Positions 1 through 7,463 of a stretch of DNA of 51,442 bases are shown here, piece after piece (positions within the stretch are counted from its first letter, which is position 1; the number at the start of each line of letters is the position of its first letter). Below the pieces are notes generated by a model, which saw only the letters and a list, made by a program, of their open reading frames with translations, did no database searches and was not told the DNA's origin. Where the stretch lies: NCBI GenBank assembly GCA_910588635.1, contig CAJUPW010000018.1, forward strand, positions 1 to 51,442, read 5' to 3'. The DNA is from an uncultured Oscillospiraceae bacterium (GTDB lineage: Bacteria > Bacillota > Clostridia > Oscillospirales > Oscillospiraceae). The position numbers and the translations under genes were made by a program.

Positions 1-142
1 GCGGTGCTCCGCACCCTTGACAGGCAGTCCCGGCTGTGCTATGGGTGGCGCGGCGACGGGGGATACATCCAGCAGAGCCTCCGTGGACGAAGCGGGGGAA
101 ATGGGCGGGTCCCTTCTGGTCACGGTGTCCAGAAGATATACA

Positions 143-179
143 AAAACACCGCTCCGATTTTTACCGGAAACGGTGTTTT
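143..179 (+). terminator. Hairpin terminator-like, end of an unseen upstream gene
   Basis: AAAACACCG (143-151) pairs with CGGTGTTTT (171-179), with an inner TCCG/CGGA pair. The right arm ends in a short T-run. I recognise no gene in bases 1-203; the first ~140 bases may be the tail of a gene outside the window. Confidence 0.45.
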
Positions 180-203
180 GCGTAAGGTTGACAGTCCATT
201 AAA

Positions 204-797
204 TTGTTGTGTTTTTGTATGCTCTTGTTAAGGGAAGATACCATCGTCATCTGTACAGCCTCTGCATTCCTAATCCTGGTAACAGACTGCTACAACGTTT
301 TTGACGCGTCAGGCAACGCCATCGTAGAAAATCTGCCGGGTGTTGAGGAAGGAGCGGGCTATGCGATCACCGCTATCAGCACCGTCTTTGGCAATTTTGG
401 CGGAATCCTGGTGAGCATCGCCCTGACACTGTTTGCTTTCACCTCTCTGATTGCGGGATATTATAGCGGCGAAGCCAATGCGGTATACGTTTTTAAGGAC
501 GGAAAAATGCGGAAAGCCGCTGTTATGGCAGTACGAGTTCTGACCATTGCCGCTACCTTCTACGGAACGCAGGTTTCGGGCAGTTTGGCCTGATCCATTA
601 CTGATTTGGGCTATGGAATTATGGCTTGGATGAATCTGGCGGCAATTCTAATGCTGCTGAAGGTAGGAATCGCGGTGCTCAAGGACTACGAGCGTCAGAA
701 AAAAGCCGGACTTGATCCTGTATTTGACCCGGAGAAGGCTGGGATTAAGGACGCCAACCTATGGTCTGTCATCAAGGAAAAATACCTGGAACAGTAA
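204..797 (+). pseudogene. Remnant of an AGCS-family alanine/glycine:cation symporter, 5'-truncated and with an in-frame stop
   Basis: The reading frame encodes only the C-terminal third of a sodium:alanine/glycine symporter: a conserved DTIVICTASAF helix, then an AFTSLIAGYYSGEANAVY stretch typical of AGCS proteins, then the last helix GIMAWMNLAAILMLL and a charged cytoplasmic tail ending KEKYLEQ. The N-terminal half is absent; homology begins near base 228, and the residues before it (from a TTG at 204) do not look like the family. An in-frame TGA at 591-593 splits the frame where the family usually has Trp (Leu-Ala-[stop]-Ser-Ile-Thr-Asp-Leu-Gly), so TGG to TGA is the simplest explanation. 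The frame then continues unchanged to 797. A dead transporter gene is the best call. Confidence 0.8.
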
Positions 798-860
798 CCT
801 TATCTTTTCCCGCCTACGGCAGCGGAGAGGCAACCAAGATTTAAAAGGAGATATACAACC

Positions 861-1862
861 ATGAAAAAAATCGACCTGTCAGTGTTCCGCCAGGAGGAGC
901 CCCTGAAATTGGAGGGATATGTAGAAGTACAAGCCGAGAATGAAGTCCTCCAGCTCCCTGTTTTTCTGATCCAGGGCGCCCCCGGCCCCCGTTTGAGCGT
1001 GGTAGGCGCCCAGCATTCCTGTGAGACCTGTGGTACGGATGCCATTGTGAAGCTGATTTCCGATTTCCGAGCCATGGATTCAAGCGAGATTACAGGATCT
1101 GTCCTGTTGATTCCGGTGGCCAATGTTACAGGATATCCCTTGCGGGCACACAACACCTCACAATACGACGGGACAAATTTGAACCGTTCCTACCCTGGCA
1201 GCCCGGTGGGGAATACAACCCAGCGTATAGCCCATGCCATATGGGAAATAGTTGGCACCAGCGATTACATTTTAGATCTTCACGGCGGGGATATGAACGA
1301 AGATATCATTCAATATGCGGAGATTCACCAAGGCAGAGCGGACCTATTGCAAAAAAGTTTGGAAATGGCCTCTTGCTTCCAACTTGATACCGTGCTTAGC
1401 TCGCTGGCTGGACGAGATTACGGATATTCCGACCATCAGTCGCTGCAATGGATGGCTCCGGAACACGGAATTCCTTCCGCGATAATCGAGGCGGGAGGGT
1501 CCGGAATCAGCGATCAGGCCTCAATCGACTACTTCTATCAGGGGCTGAAAAACGTGATGGTCCGCCTGGGCATTCTGCGCGGCGAAAGCCCCACGCCTCG
1601 CCCGCTGTGGGTTACTCCGTGGGTTTCCTGCATCGAGCGGCCCCACAGGGGGATTTTCACCAGCTTCTGCGGCGCCAACCAGCATGTGAAACAGGGGGAG
1701 CTTATAGGCCAGATTACCAACTATTTCGGCGATGTGATTGACCAGATTCATGCTCCCCGCACCGGAGTGGTTAGTCTGGTGCAATCCTGCCGCGGCGTGA
1801 GTGAAGACGACCTTATCTACATGATTATTGATAAGGAAAACGGAAGTTTCATCACAGCATAA
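861..1862 (+). CDS. M14-family succinylglutamate desuccinylase/aspartoacylase-like metallohydrolase
   Basis: A 333-residue zinc amidohydrolase of the AstE/AspA (M14) type, predicted to hydrolyse an N-acyl amino acid or a related amide in the cytoplasm. The zinc site is visible as GAQHSCETCG near residues 50-59 (His and Glu ligands) and DLHGGD near 140 (His), and the catalytic Glu lies in IIEAGGSG. A C-terminal beta domain (HRGIFTSFCGANQHVKQGEL onward) is typical of the family. No signal peptide is seen. The start is fixed by AAAAGGAGATATACAACC-ATG. It lies 21 bp before a MalY-like PLP enzyme and behind a dead amino-acid symporter, suggesting use of an acylated amino acid or dipeptide; the substrate is not deducible. 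Confidence 0.75.
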   Translation: MKKIDLSVFRQEEPLKLEGYVEVQAENEVLQLPVFLIQGAPGPRLSVVGAQHSCETCGTDAIVKLISDFRAMDSSEITGSVLLIPVANVTGYPLRAHNTSQYDGTNLNRSYPGSPVGNTTQRIAHAIWEIVGTSDYILDLHGGDMNEDIIQYAEIHQGRADLLQKSLEMASCFQLDTVLSSLAGRDYGYSDHQSLQWMAPEHGIPSAIIEAGGSGISDQASIDYFYQGLKNVMVRLGILRGESPTPRPLWVTPWVSCIERPHRGIFTSFCGANQHVKQGELIGQITNYFGDVIDQIHAPRTGVVSLVQSCRGVSEDDLIYMIIDKENGSFITA

Positions 1863-1883
1863 AACGAAGAGAGGAGGCGCTTC

Positions 1884-3074
1884 ATGGTCAAATATAATTT
1901 TGATACAGTATATTCGCGCCCTGACAGCGAAAAGTGGATGGAGCAGAGGCGGAAGTTCGGCGTTGACGGACTTGTTTCGCTGTGGGAAGCAGACATGGAC
2001 TTTCAGTCGCCAGAGCCTGTTGTCCAGGCTTTGGTCGATCGAGCTAAAACTGGTATTTATGGCTATGTACACAAACCGGAGACCTACAACCATGCAATCA
2101 TAGAGTGGATATCCCGCCGGCACGGCTGGACACCTCAGACAGAATGGCTGCTTCACTCGCCTATGCTGATGACGGCGGTACTGCTCTATCTAAAGCGCTT
2201 CTGTGCACCGGAGGATAAAGTGGTCTTTCAAACCCCCATTTACTACCCGTTTTATGATGTGGTAAAATACGCCGGGCGGGAAGCGTTGTTTAATCCCCTG
2301 ATTCATAACGAGAAGACCTGCCGTTATAATATGGATTTTGACAATCTGGAACAGCAATTTCAAAAAGGGGGTAAGGTATTTATCCTGTGCAATCCCCACA
2401 ATCCCGCCGGGATGGTTTGGACGCGTGAGGAGCTGCTTCATTTGGGACAGCTGTGCCAAAAGTATGATGTACGTGTGATTGCGGATGAGGCTCACGCGGA
2501 TTTCACCTTCCACGGACATACATATACCCCATTTGCCTCTTTGGGAGAGGATTTCCGACACAGATCCATGACGCTGCTGTCTCCGGGAAAGACCTTCAAC
2601 CTGGCGGGAACCCATCAGGCGGTGATTATTATTCCGGACCCGGAAACCCGGGCGGAAATGGGAAAGCAAATCGGGATGCTGGACATTGAAAAAAACAACT
2701 GTTTCAGCCTGGTGGCGGTAGAGGCCGGATATCGCGGAGGTGAGGATTGGCTCCGTCAGGCTATGGCCTACATAGAAACCAATATGGAATATGTCATTCA
2801 CTTTTGTCGGGAACAGATTCCTGAAATCAAGGCGGTCAAGCCGGAGGGGACCTACCTGATGTGGCTGGACTGCCGGGGATTTGGCTTTTCCTCAGGAGAT
2901 GAGCTGGGTAAATTCATGACGCACCGCGCGCATGTGGGGCTGTGTGAGGGTTATTGGTTTGGCGAACAGGGCGCCGGATTCGAACGGCTCAATGTAGCCT
3001 GCCCCAGGTCTGTTTTAGCCCAGGCTATGGAACAAATCGCCAATGCGGCAGAGGAACTGCGTAGAAGAAAGTAA
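1884..3074 (+). CDS. MalY/PatB-type PLP-dependent aminotransferase / C-S lyase
   Basis: A 396-residue fold-type I PLP enzyme. The N-terminus (NFDTVYSRPDSEKW...LWEADMDF) is diagnostic of the MalY/PatB branch, whose members are cystathionine beta-lyases or related aminotransferases. Visible landmarks are CNPHNPAGMVW near residue 170, ADEAHADF near 200 (the Asp contacting the pyridine nitrogen), and SPGKTFNLAGTH near 235, whose Lys should form the Schiff base. Length is normal for the family. GAGAGGAGG precedes the ATG. It probably shares a transcript with the upstream amidohydrolase, which could release the amino acid it acts on. Whether it is a beta-lyase or a transaminase cannot be decided from sequence. 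Confidence 0.8.
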   Translation: MVKYNFDTVYSRPDSEKWMEQRRKFGVDGLVSLWEADMDFQSPEPVVQALVDRAKTGIYGYVHKPETYNHAIIEWISRRHGWTPQTEWLLHSPMLMTAVLLYLKRFCAPEDKVVFQTPIYYPFYDVVKYAGREALFNPLIHNEKTCRYNMDFDNLEQQFQKGGKVFILCNPHNPAGMVWTREELLHLGQLCQKYDVRVIADEAHADFTFHGHTYTPFASLGEDFRHRSMTLLSPGKTFNLAGTHQAVIIIPDPETRAEMGKQIGMLDIEKNNCFSLVAVEAGYRGGEDWLRQAMAYIETNMEYVIHFCREQIPEIKAVKPEGTYLMWLDCRGFGFSSGDELGKFMTHRAHVGLCEGYWFGEQGAGFERLNVACPRSVLAQAMEQIANAAEELRRRK

Positions 3075-3087
3075 CCTGTTTATTATG

Positions 3088-3143
3088 TGCCCCTACTTGA
3101 ATTGAGCATCCATCTGCTGCTCAAATCGGGTAGGGGCATTTTT
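3088..3143 (+). terminator. Rho-independent terminator after the MalY-like gene
   Basis: TGCCCCTAC (3088-3096) pairs with GTAGGGGCA (3130-3138), enclosing a second stem TTGAGCA/TGCTCAA (3102-3108/3118-3124). It is followed directly by TTTTT. Confidence 0.85.
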
Positions 3144-3236
3144 GTATCTGAACATAAGTGTAAAATGTACTGCCGCACTTACAAGAGAACAGCAGAACTG
3201 GGCCCGTTCACATAAAATGTGCCATGAGCTGTCATT

Positions 3237-3917
3237 TTACAGGGACAAGCTTTTATAGTAGTCCAGCGTAGAAAATCCCCGCTCCAGCTGGGTACGGAGG
3301 TAGGCCTCGGCCGCGGCGGCCATCTGATTGAGCTCCTCCCCCTCCAGACGGAAGGAGAACAGCCGCTTGGGGTCTCCGTGGACAATATGGGCCACCGCGG
3401 CCAGGGCGGGGGGCGGCAGAGGCAGCGAAATCCCCTCTCCCCTGACCGCATCTCCGTCGATGAGGGGCTCATATCCCGCCAGAGCCATGGCCTTCCACTC
3501 GAAGGCCGCCTTCACCAGAAGGAGCGGCTTGTCCGGCATTTTGTCCAGGGCGTGGAGGCTGTTCAGGATCAGGGACAGCAGCTCCGGGTTTTCCTCCCCC
3601 TCCACCGCCAGCAGCTCGGCCGCCTCGGCGAAGTAGCACCCCAGGGCCAGCCGCTCAATATCCTCCAGCACTCCCCGGAACAGCCGCTGGGTGGCCGCCT
3701 CCTTGACGGACCAGCGGCCCTGATAGTCATAGAGCACCATCTCCGACCATGCCAGAAGCTGGCATCCGGCGGCGATGGCGCTCCCTTTTTTTCGGCACCC
3801 CCGAGCGGAGGCGGCAAGCTTTCCCTGGTCCCGGGTGAACAAGGTAAGAATCTTGTCCGACTCCTTGTAGTCCACCGTCCGGAGGACCAGAGCCTTGGTG
3901 GTGGTGTGCATGGGCAT
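3237..3917 (-). CDS. recO: DNA repair protein RecO
   Basis: A 226-residue RecO, the RecFOR mediator that loads RecA at gaps and anneals SSB-coated strands. The N-terminal OB fold is clear (KALVLRTVDYKESDKILTLFT...GKLAASARGCRKKGS, residues 7-47), followed by the helical C-terminal domain. The central region has GYEPLIDGDAVRGEG where many RecO proteins carry a four-Cys zinc finger; no CxxC is present, so this copy is a zinc-less form. The gene is the last of the ybeY-era-yqzL-recO series, the same relative order as in Bacillus. Translation starts at ATG 3917, shortly after the YqzL-like gene. Confidence 0.92.
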   Translation of the reverse strand: MPMHTTTKALVLRTVDYKESDKILTLFTRDQGKLAASARGCRKKGSAIAAGCQLLAWSEMVLYDYQGRWSVKEAATQRLFRGVLEDIERLALGCYFAEAAELLAVEGEENPELLSLILNSLHALDKMPDKPLLLVKAAFEWKAMALAGYEPLIDGDAVRGEGISLPLPPPALAAVAHIVHGDPKRLFSFRLEGEELNQMAAAAEAYLRTQLERGFSTLDYYKSLSL

Positions 3918-3940
3918 TTCTCCTATGTAACGATTATGGC

Positions 3941-3968
3941 GGGGCGGGACAGAGCCCGCCCCCCCTAC
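3941..3968. repeat. GC-rich palindrome ending in CCCCTAC
   Basis: GGGGCGGG (3941-3948) pairs with CCCGCCCC (3955-3962) and is followed by CCCCTAC-type sequence, between recO and the YqzL-like gene. It resembles the palindromes at 18349-18424 and 25821-25890, so it is probably a member of one dispersed family. Confidence 0.5.
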
Positions 3969-4111
3969 GCCTGCTTAACCCTCGGCTGAAAGGCCGTCTC
4001 TGCCAGTTCCTCTCTGTGCCGGGCCTGTTCCTCCCGCTCCCCGGCCAGAGCCAGCCAGACCTCCGGCAGTCCGGTTCTGAAAAACAGTTCCCAAAGTCCC
4101 CGCTCGTCCAT
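3965..4111 (-). CDS. yqzL: YqzL-like microprotein between era and recO
   Basis: A 48-residue protein, MDERGLWELFFRTGLPEVWL at its start, then a charged helix rich in Glu and Arg. Bacillus YqzL is a similarly short protein with a W-x-x-F-x-x-T-G pattern encoded between era and recO; here LWELFFRTGLPEVWL fits that pattern and the position is the same. Function is unknown in the family. The start is supported by AAAGGGAGGG 6-8 bases upstream of ATG 4111. The stop lies 47 bases before recO. It is short enough to be missed by length-filtered gene finding. Assignment rests on motif plus synteny. Confidence 0.72.
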   Translation of the reverse strand: MDERGLWELFFRTGLPEVWLALAGEREEQARHREELAETAFQPRVKQA

Positions 4112-4163
4112 AGCGCAGCCCTCCCTTTCTTTCTGAGGTTAGGCTGGCTGTTTCAAACAGAAA

Positions 4164-4448
4164 CTATGAGCGGGAATTTTTTCTGTGCCTTTTCTCGCCG
4201 GTCAAAGCATGGCTGCGGCCAATCAGGCTTTTCGGTTCCGTCAAGTCCGTCTCACCGTCCAGTTCCCGTTCAATAAGCGCATTGGCAATTTCAAAGGCTT
4301 TGATCCGCCGCTCGGCCAGAGTAATTTGAGACTTATACCGCGCGGCATTCTCCTTGGCCCGGAATGTCCCAACCGTCTCCCTCAGCTTGTGGAGGGTGGA
4401 GTCAATCTGGCGTCTGGCCTCAGTCAGGTCCTCTTTTGAATACTCCAT
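4164..4448 (-). CDS. Small charged coiled-coil protein, unknown function
   Basis: A 94-residue hydrophilic protein (MEYSKEDLTEARRQIDSTLH...) with heptad-like Leu/Ile spacing across residues 5-65 and a basic tail, likely a short alpha-helical coiled coil. No signal peptide, membrane segment or catalytic motif is seen. GAAGGAG lies immediately upstream of ATG 4448, inside the end of era, so it is translationally linked to era (1-bp gap to the era stop). I do not recognise the family. Its fixed position between era and the YqzL-like gene suggests a housekeeping accessory role rather than cargo. Confidence 0.7.
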   Translation of the reverse strand: MEYSKEDLTEARRQIDSTLHKLRETVGTFRAKENAARYKSQITLAERRIKAFEIANALIERELDGETDLTEPKSLIGRSHALTGEKRHRKNSRS

Positions 4449-4449
4449 A

Positions 4450-5343
4450 TTACTCCTTCACATACCCGAAGTTCTGGATGGCCGCCGGGTTGTCCCGCCA
4501 GTTTTCCTTTACCTTGACCCAGGTTTTGAGGAAAACCTTGGTCCCCATGAATTTCTCCATGTCCTGCCGGGCCTGAGTGGAGGCCTTTTTCAGCATTCCG
4601 CCGCCCTTGCCGATGATAATGCCCTTGTGGCTGTTTTTCTCACAGTAGATGGTGGCCTCCACCTCCACCACCTCGTCCTCCCGCTCGGCGAAGCGGGTAA
4701 TCTCCACGGCGGTGCCGTGGGGAATCTCCTTGTCCAGCAGCAGGAGCAGCTTTTCCCGCATGATTTCCGCCATCATCTGCCGCTCCGGCTGGTCGGAGGT
4801 CATATCGTCGGGAAAGAGCTGGGGCCCCTCCGGGAGATAGGCCTCCAGCACATTGAGGAGCTCCTCCACCCCCTGGCCGGTCCTGGCGGAGATGGGCACC
4901 ACAGCGTCGAAGTCGTGCTCCTGGCTGTAGGCCTGAATGACCTCCAGCAGCTTGTCCTTCTGAGGGAGGGTATCCGCCTTGTTGATGGCCAGCACAGCGG
5001 GGCAGCTCAGCGTTTTCATACGGGCAATGAGCTGCTTTTCCGGCTCTCCCACGTGGGGGATGGGCTCCACCAGCAGCAGCACCGCGTCTACGTCGGACAC
5101 GCTCTCCCTGACCACGTTGACCATGTAGTCCCCCAGCCGGGTGCGGGCCCTGTGCAGCCCCGGGGTGTCCACAAAGACAAACTGACTCTCCCCCCGGTTT
5201 TTGATGCCGCAGATGCGGTTGCGGGTGGTCTGTGGCTTGTTGGTGACAATGGCCACCTTCTCCCCCACAAAGGCGTTGGTCAGGGTGGACTTGCCCACGT
5301 TGGGCCGTCCGCAGATGGTGATAATACCGGATTTTTTAATCAT
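4450..5343 (-). CDS. era: GTPase Era, 30S ribosome assembly factor
   Basis: A 297-residue Era GTPase. G motifs are all visible: G1 GRPNVGKST near residue 12, G2 region KPQTTRNRI, G3 DTPGLH near 60, and G4 NKAD near 123. The C-terminal KH domain carries IIGKGGGMLKK, the RNA-binding loop that contacts the 3' end of 16S rRNA. Era promotes maturation of the small subunit. Length is standard (about 300). It sits in a minus-strand operon below ybeY, another 16S rRNA maturation factor, and above recO, the usual Gram-positive neighbourhood. Confidence 0.97.
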   Translation of the reverse strand: MIKKSGIITICGRPNVGKSTLTNAFVGEKVAIVTNKPQTTRNRICGIKNRGESQFVFVDTPGLHRARTRLGDYMVNVVRESVSDVDAVLLLVEPIPHVGEPEKQLIARMKTLSCPAVLAINKADTLPQKDKLLEVIQAYSQEHDFDAVVPISARTGQGVEELLNVLEAYLPEGPQLFPDDMTSDQPERQMMAEIMREKLLLLLDKEIPHGTAVEITRFAEREDEVVEVEATIYCEKNSHKGIIIGKGGGMLKKASTQARQDMEKFMGTKVFLKTWVKVKENWRDNPAAIQNFGYVKE

Positions 5344-5394
5344 AGATGATCCTCACTTTCCTGCCGGGTGTGAGCGGTTGCCCGGACTGTTTCC

Positions 5395-5601
5395 TCAGAA
5401 ATGGTATTTCTTGTACAGGTCCTCATGGAACACATGCTTGCGCACAAGGCGGGTCACGAACATAAGGACGCAGGCTATGGCGCAGGTGACCACATAGGGG
5501 GTCAGGTCAAACTCGAAGCTCCAGCTCTTCCCCTCCTGACGGCCCATGTCCTCGTAGTCGCTGAAGTCGTCCTCAATGGCGGTCAGTCTGATCTTTTTCA
5601 T
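5395..5601 (-). CDS. Small single-pass membrane protein, unknown
   Basis: A 68-residue protein with an acidic cytosolic-looking N-terminus (MKKIRLTAIEDDFSDYEDMG), one hydrophobic segment around residues 35-52 (PYVVTCAIACVLMFV), and a basic/aromatic tail (RLVRKHVFHEDLYKKYHF). No family is recognised. It lies 25 bp after the lipoprotein gene and 51 bp before era on the same strand, so it is probably in the same operon. The position is where Bacillus has dgkA (diacylglycerol/undecaprenol kinase), but the protein is too short and lacks DgkA motifs, so I do not call it DgkA. Confidence 0.6.
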   Translation of the reverse strand: MKKIRLTAIEDDFSDYEDMGRQEGKSWSFEFDLTPYVVTCAIACVLMFVTRLVRKHVFHEDLYKKYHF

Positions 5602-5626
5602 TACAATTCTCCTTTATATTTTAATT

Positions 5627-6859
5627 TTACTCCTCATATTGAGTAAATTTTCCATTTTTCCACTGGAAGTATCCGTCCAGACGGCCATACGCCGTCTTTG
5701 TATCCGGGTCAAACCACATCAGCTTCAGGTTTTCAAACCCGTCCATTTCTTCAAACCGCTTTGCCGTCTCGTTCCAGCTCCAAAAACTGTACCAGCCGGC
5801 GGCGTCATCTTCGTTATAAGCTCTCAGATAGCCAAAATCCCCGTAGCCGTCGAAATTGGCGTCCGCCTGGCGGCGCCAGCGGCCCAGAGCGTCCTCCGGC
5901 TGACAAATACGGGCGCGCAGCGTCTGCACAGGCCGGGACAGATCGGACCTGTCCCACACACAGAGGGCGGTCCCCTCCTCGGACGGCTCCCGCTCCACCG
6001 TTATCAGCACAGTACCCAGGCTCCCCCCGGTATCCACGGCAAAGACATGGGACCAGCGGCCGTCCAGCCAGCCGGATATCCGGACATTTTCCGGACCGCC
6101 GCGGTAGTCCAGGTCCCCCTCCCACTTGGCCCGCTCATCAAACCACGCGTCGTCCTCAAGGTCATAGGTCTGGTAAAACATCTCCACCTGCGTTCCTTCA
6201 ATCCGGTCCTCCACAGACAGAAAAATGTTCTCAAACCCGGCGCCCGCGTCAATCTCCGCCTCGATCCGCCGCGCACAGGTGAGCTTTCCGTCGATCCATC
6301 GGTAAACGGTGGTCAGGCCGGTGGAAGCTCCGCTGCTTCTGGCCCAGCCGGTAATCATCTGCTTCTCCTGGTCAAACACCGGCTCGGAGATGTCCGCAAA
6401 GGCGGGCTCCTCTATGAACCGGCCCTGTTCCTCGTCCCAAAGCCAGAAATACCAGTAGTTTGGCTGATTGCCCATGGCGTACATACAGCCAAAATCCCCG
6501 TAGCCGTCAAAGTTGGCGTCCACCGTCTGGTGCGAACCAACGAAATCCAGCGGCTTGATCTCCTGCTGGATAGGCTGCGCCATGTCCTGGGGGTCCCAGA
6601 CCTCAAACAGACCGTACCCCTTATATCCATCCTGATACTGCTCCGCCGTTACCATCAAAGTACCCAGCCGCCCGCCGGTGTCCACCAGGAAAGCGTCGTG
6701 GGTGTCGTCGATGGTCTGTTCCTCCAGCAGCTCCTGAGCAGTTTTAGGCTGTGGGGCCGGCTCCGACGGCGAAGCGGAGGCACCAGGGGCTTTCTCCTCT
6801 GTTTGACAGCCGGCCAGCAGGAGGGCACATAGCGCCAAAAGCGGCAGTTTTCGCTTCAC
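5627..6859 (-). CDS. Lipoprotein with two copies of a VDTGG...DANFDGYGDFG domain
   Basis: A 410-residue exported lipoprotein. The signal peptide ends in a lipobox LLAGC (Cys18), followed by a Pro/Ala/Ser-rich spacer. The mature part is a tandem duplication: repeat 1 about residues 56-160 and repeat 2 about 274-372. Both start with VDTGGxLGT, contain DANFDGYGDFG (residues 114-124 and 333-343) and end in a W-rich strand (WYFWLWDE / WYSFWSWNE). DxNxDGxxD is the calcium-loop-like signature of XAC2610/FG-GAP-type domains, so calcium binding is possible. The start is GTG 6859, whose GTGA overlaps the ybeY stop. Extension upstream to 7240 would run antiparallel through ybeY in another frame and is not used. 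Role unknown. Confidence 0.75.
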   Translation of the reverse strand: MKRKLPLLALCALLLAGCQTEEKAPGASASPSEPAPQPKTAQELLEEQTIDDTHDAFLVDTGGRLGTLMVTAEQYQDGYKGYGLFEVWDPQDMAQPIQQEIKPLDFVGSHQTVDANFDGYGDFGCMYAMGNQPNYWYFWLWDEEQGRFIEEPAFADISEPVFDQEKQMITGWARSSGASTGLTTVYRWIDGKLTCARRIEAEIDAGAGFENIFLSVEDRIEGTQVEMFYQTYDLEDDAWFDERAKWEGDLDYRGGPENVRISGWLDGRWSHVFAVDTGGSLGTVLITVEREPSEEGTALCVWDRSDLSRPVQTLRARICQPEDALGRWRRQADANFDGYGDFGYLRAYNEDDAAGWYSFWSWNETAKRFEEMDGFENLKLMWFDPDTKTAYGRLDGYFQWKNGKFTQYEE

Positions 6860-7350
6860 TCCACGCCCTCCCGGGTGATTCCCAGCCTGCCTAAAATTGC
6901 CTCTTCCCGGGCTCGCATCCGGGCTTTCATGGGCCCCTCGTCCAGGTGGTCGTAGCCCAGCAGATGGAGGGTGGAGTGGACGGCCAGGTAGCACACCTCC
7001 CGCTCCGGGCTGTGGCCGAACTCCGCCGCCTGGACTCTGGCCCGCTCCAGCGAGATCATCATATCTCCCAGCAGCACTTTGTCCGTGTCCGGGTCGGCCC
7101 AGTCCGGGGACGGCTTCTCCCCGGGTTTCAGCTCGAACATGGGAAAGGACAGCACATCGGTGGGGCGGTCCACCCCCCGCATGTCCAGATTGGTCCGGCG
7201 GATGCCCTCGTCGTCGGTGACGCACACCTCCACAATGCAAGGCACGTCCACCCTTTCCTCTTCCAGGACGGCCAGAACGGAGCGGCGGATCTGCCTGTCC
7301 ACCTCGGGCGGCGTGTCTGCCTCGGCGTCGATATACACCTCATGAACCAT
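6856..7350 (-). CDS. ybeY: Endoribonuclease YbeY
   Basis: A 164-residue zinc-dependent endoribonuclease involved in 16S rRNA 3'-end maturation and 70S quality control. The metal site HSTLHLLGYDH near residue 127-137 matches the family HxxxHxxGxxH signature, and RPTDVLSFPM is the second conserved block. ATG 7350 (MVHEVYIDAEAD) is chosen because it gives the usual N-terminus and has AAAGGGGGAAAG upstream; an in-frame extension to 7470 runs through the promoter. It is the first gene of the minus-strand operon running to recO and overlaps the lipoprotein start by 4 bp. Confidence 0.95.
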   Translation of the reverse strand: MVHEVYIDAEADTPPEVDRQIRRSVLAVLEEERVDVPCIVEVCVTDDEGIRRTNLDMRGVDRPTDVLSFPMFELKPGEKPSPDWADPDTDKVLLGDMMISLERARVQAAEFGHSPEREVCYLAVHSTLHLLGYDHLDEGPMKARMRAREEAILGRLGITREGVE

Positions 7351-7374
7351 AGGCTTTCCCCCTTTGTTTTCCCT

Positions 7375-7403
7375 ATTATACGAAAAATAATTGGATTGGT
7401 CAA
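7375..7403 (-). promoter_or_regulatory. Sigma-A promoter of the ybeY-era-recO operon
   Basis: Read on the minus strand: TTGACC (7398-7403), 17-bp spacer, TATAAT (7375-7380), placing the transcript start near 7368 and giving an 18-base leader to the ybeY ATG. Confidence 0.85.
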
Positions 7404-7463
7404 ACATATTTTCTCCCGTTTGTGGAAGAATAGCCGCAAACAGGACAGATGGGACGTGACCAC

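Noticed and set aside
591..593. Selenocysteine reading of the in-frame TGA in the AGCS remnant
   Set aside because: The family has Trp at this position, the gene is also 5'-truncated, and no downstream SECIS-like hairpin is apparent, so a nonsense mutation is simpler.
838..860. Ribosome site TTTAAAAGGAGATATACAACC resembling the T7 gene 10 leader used in expression vectors
   Set aside because: Match is partial and A-rich purine ribosome sites of this kind occur naturally; no vector sequence is adjacent.
5395..5601. DgkA, expected between ybeY and era in Bacillus order
   Set aside because: Only 68 residues with one membrane segment and none of the DgkA conserved residues.
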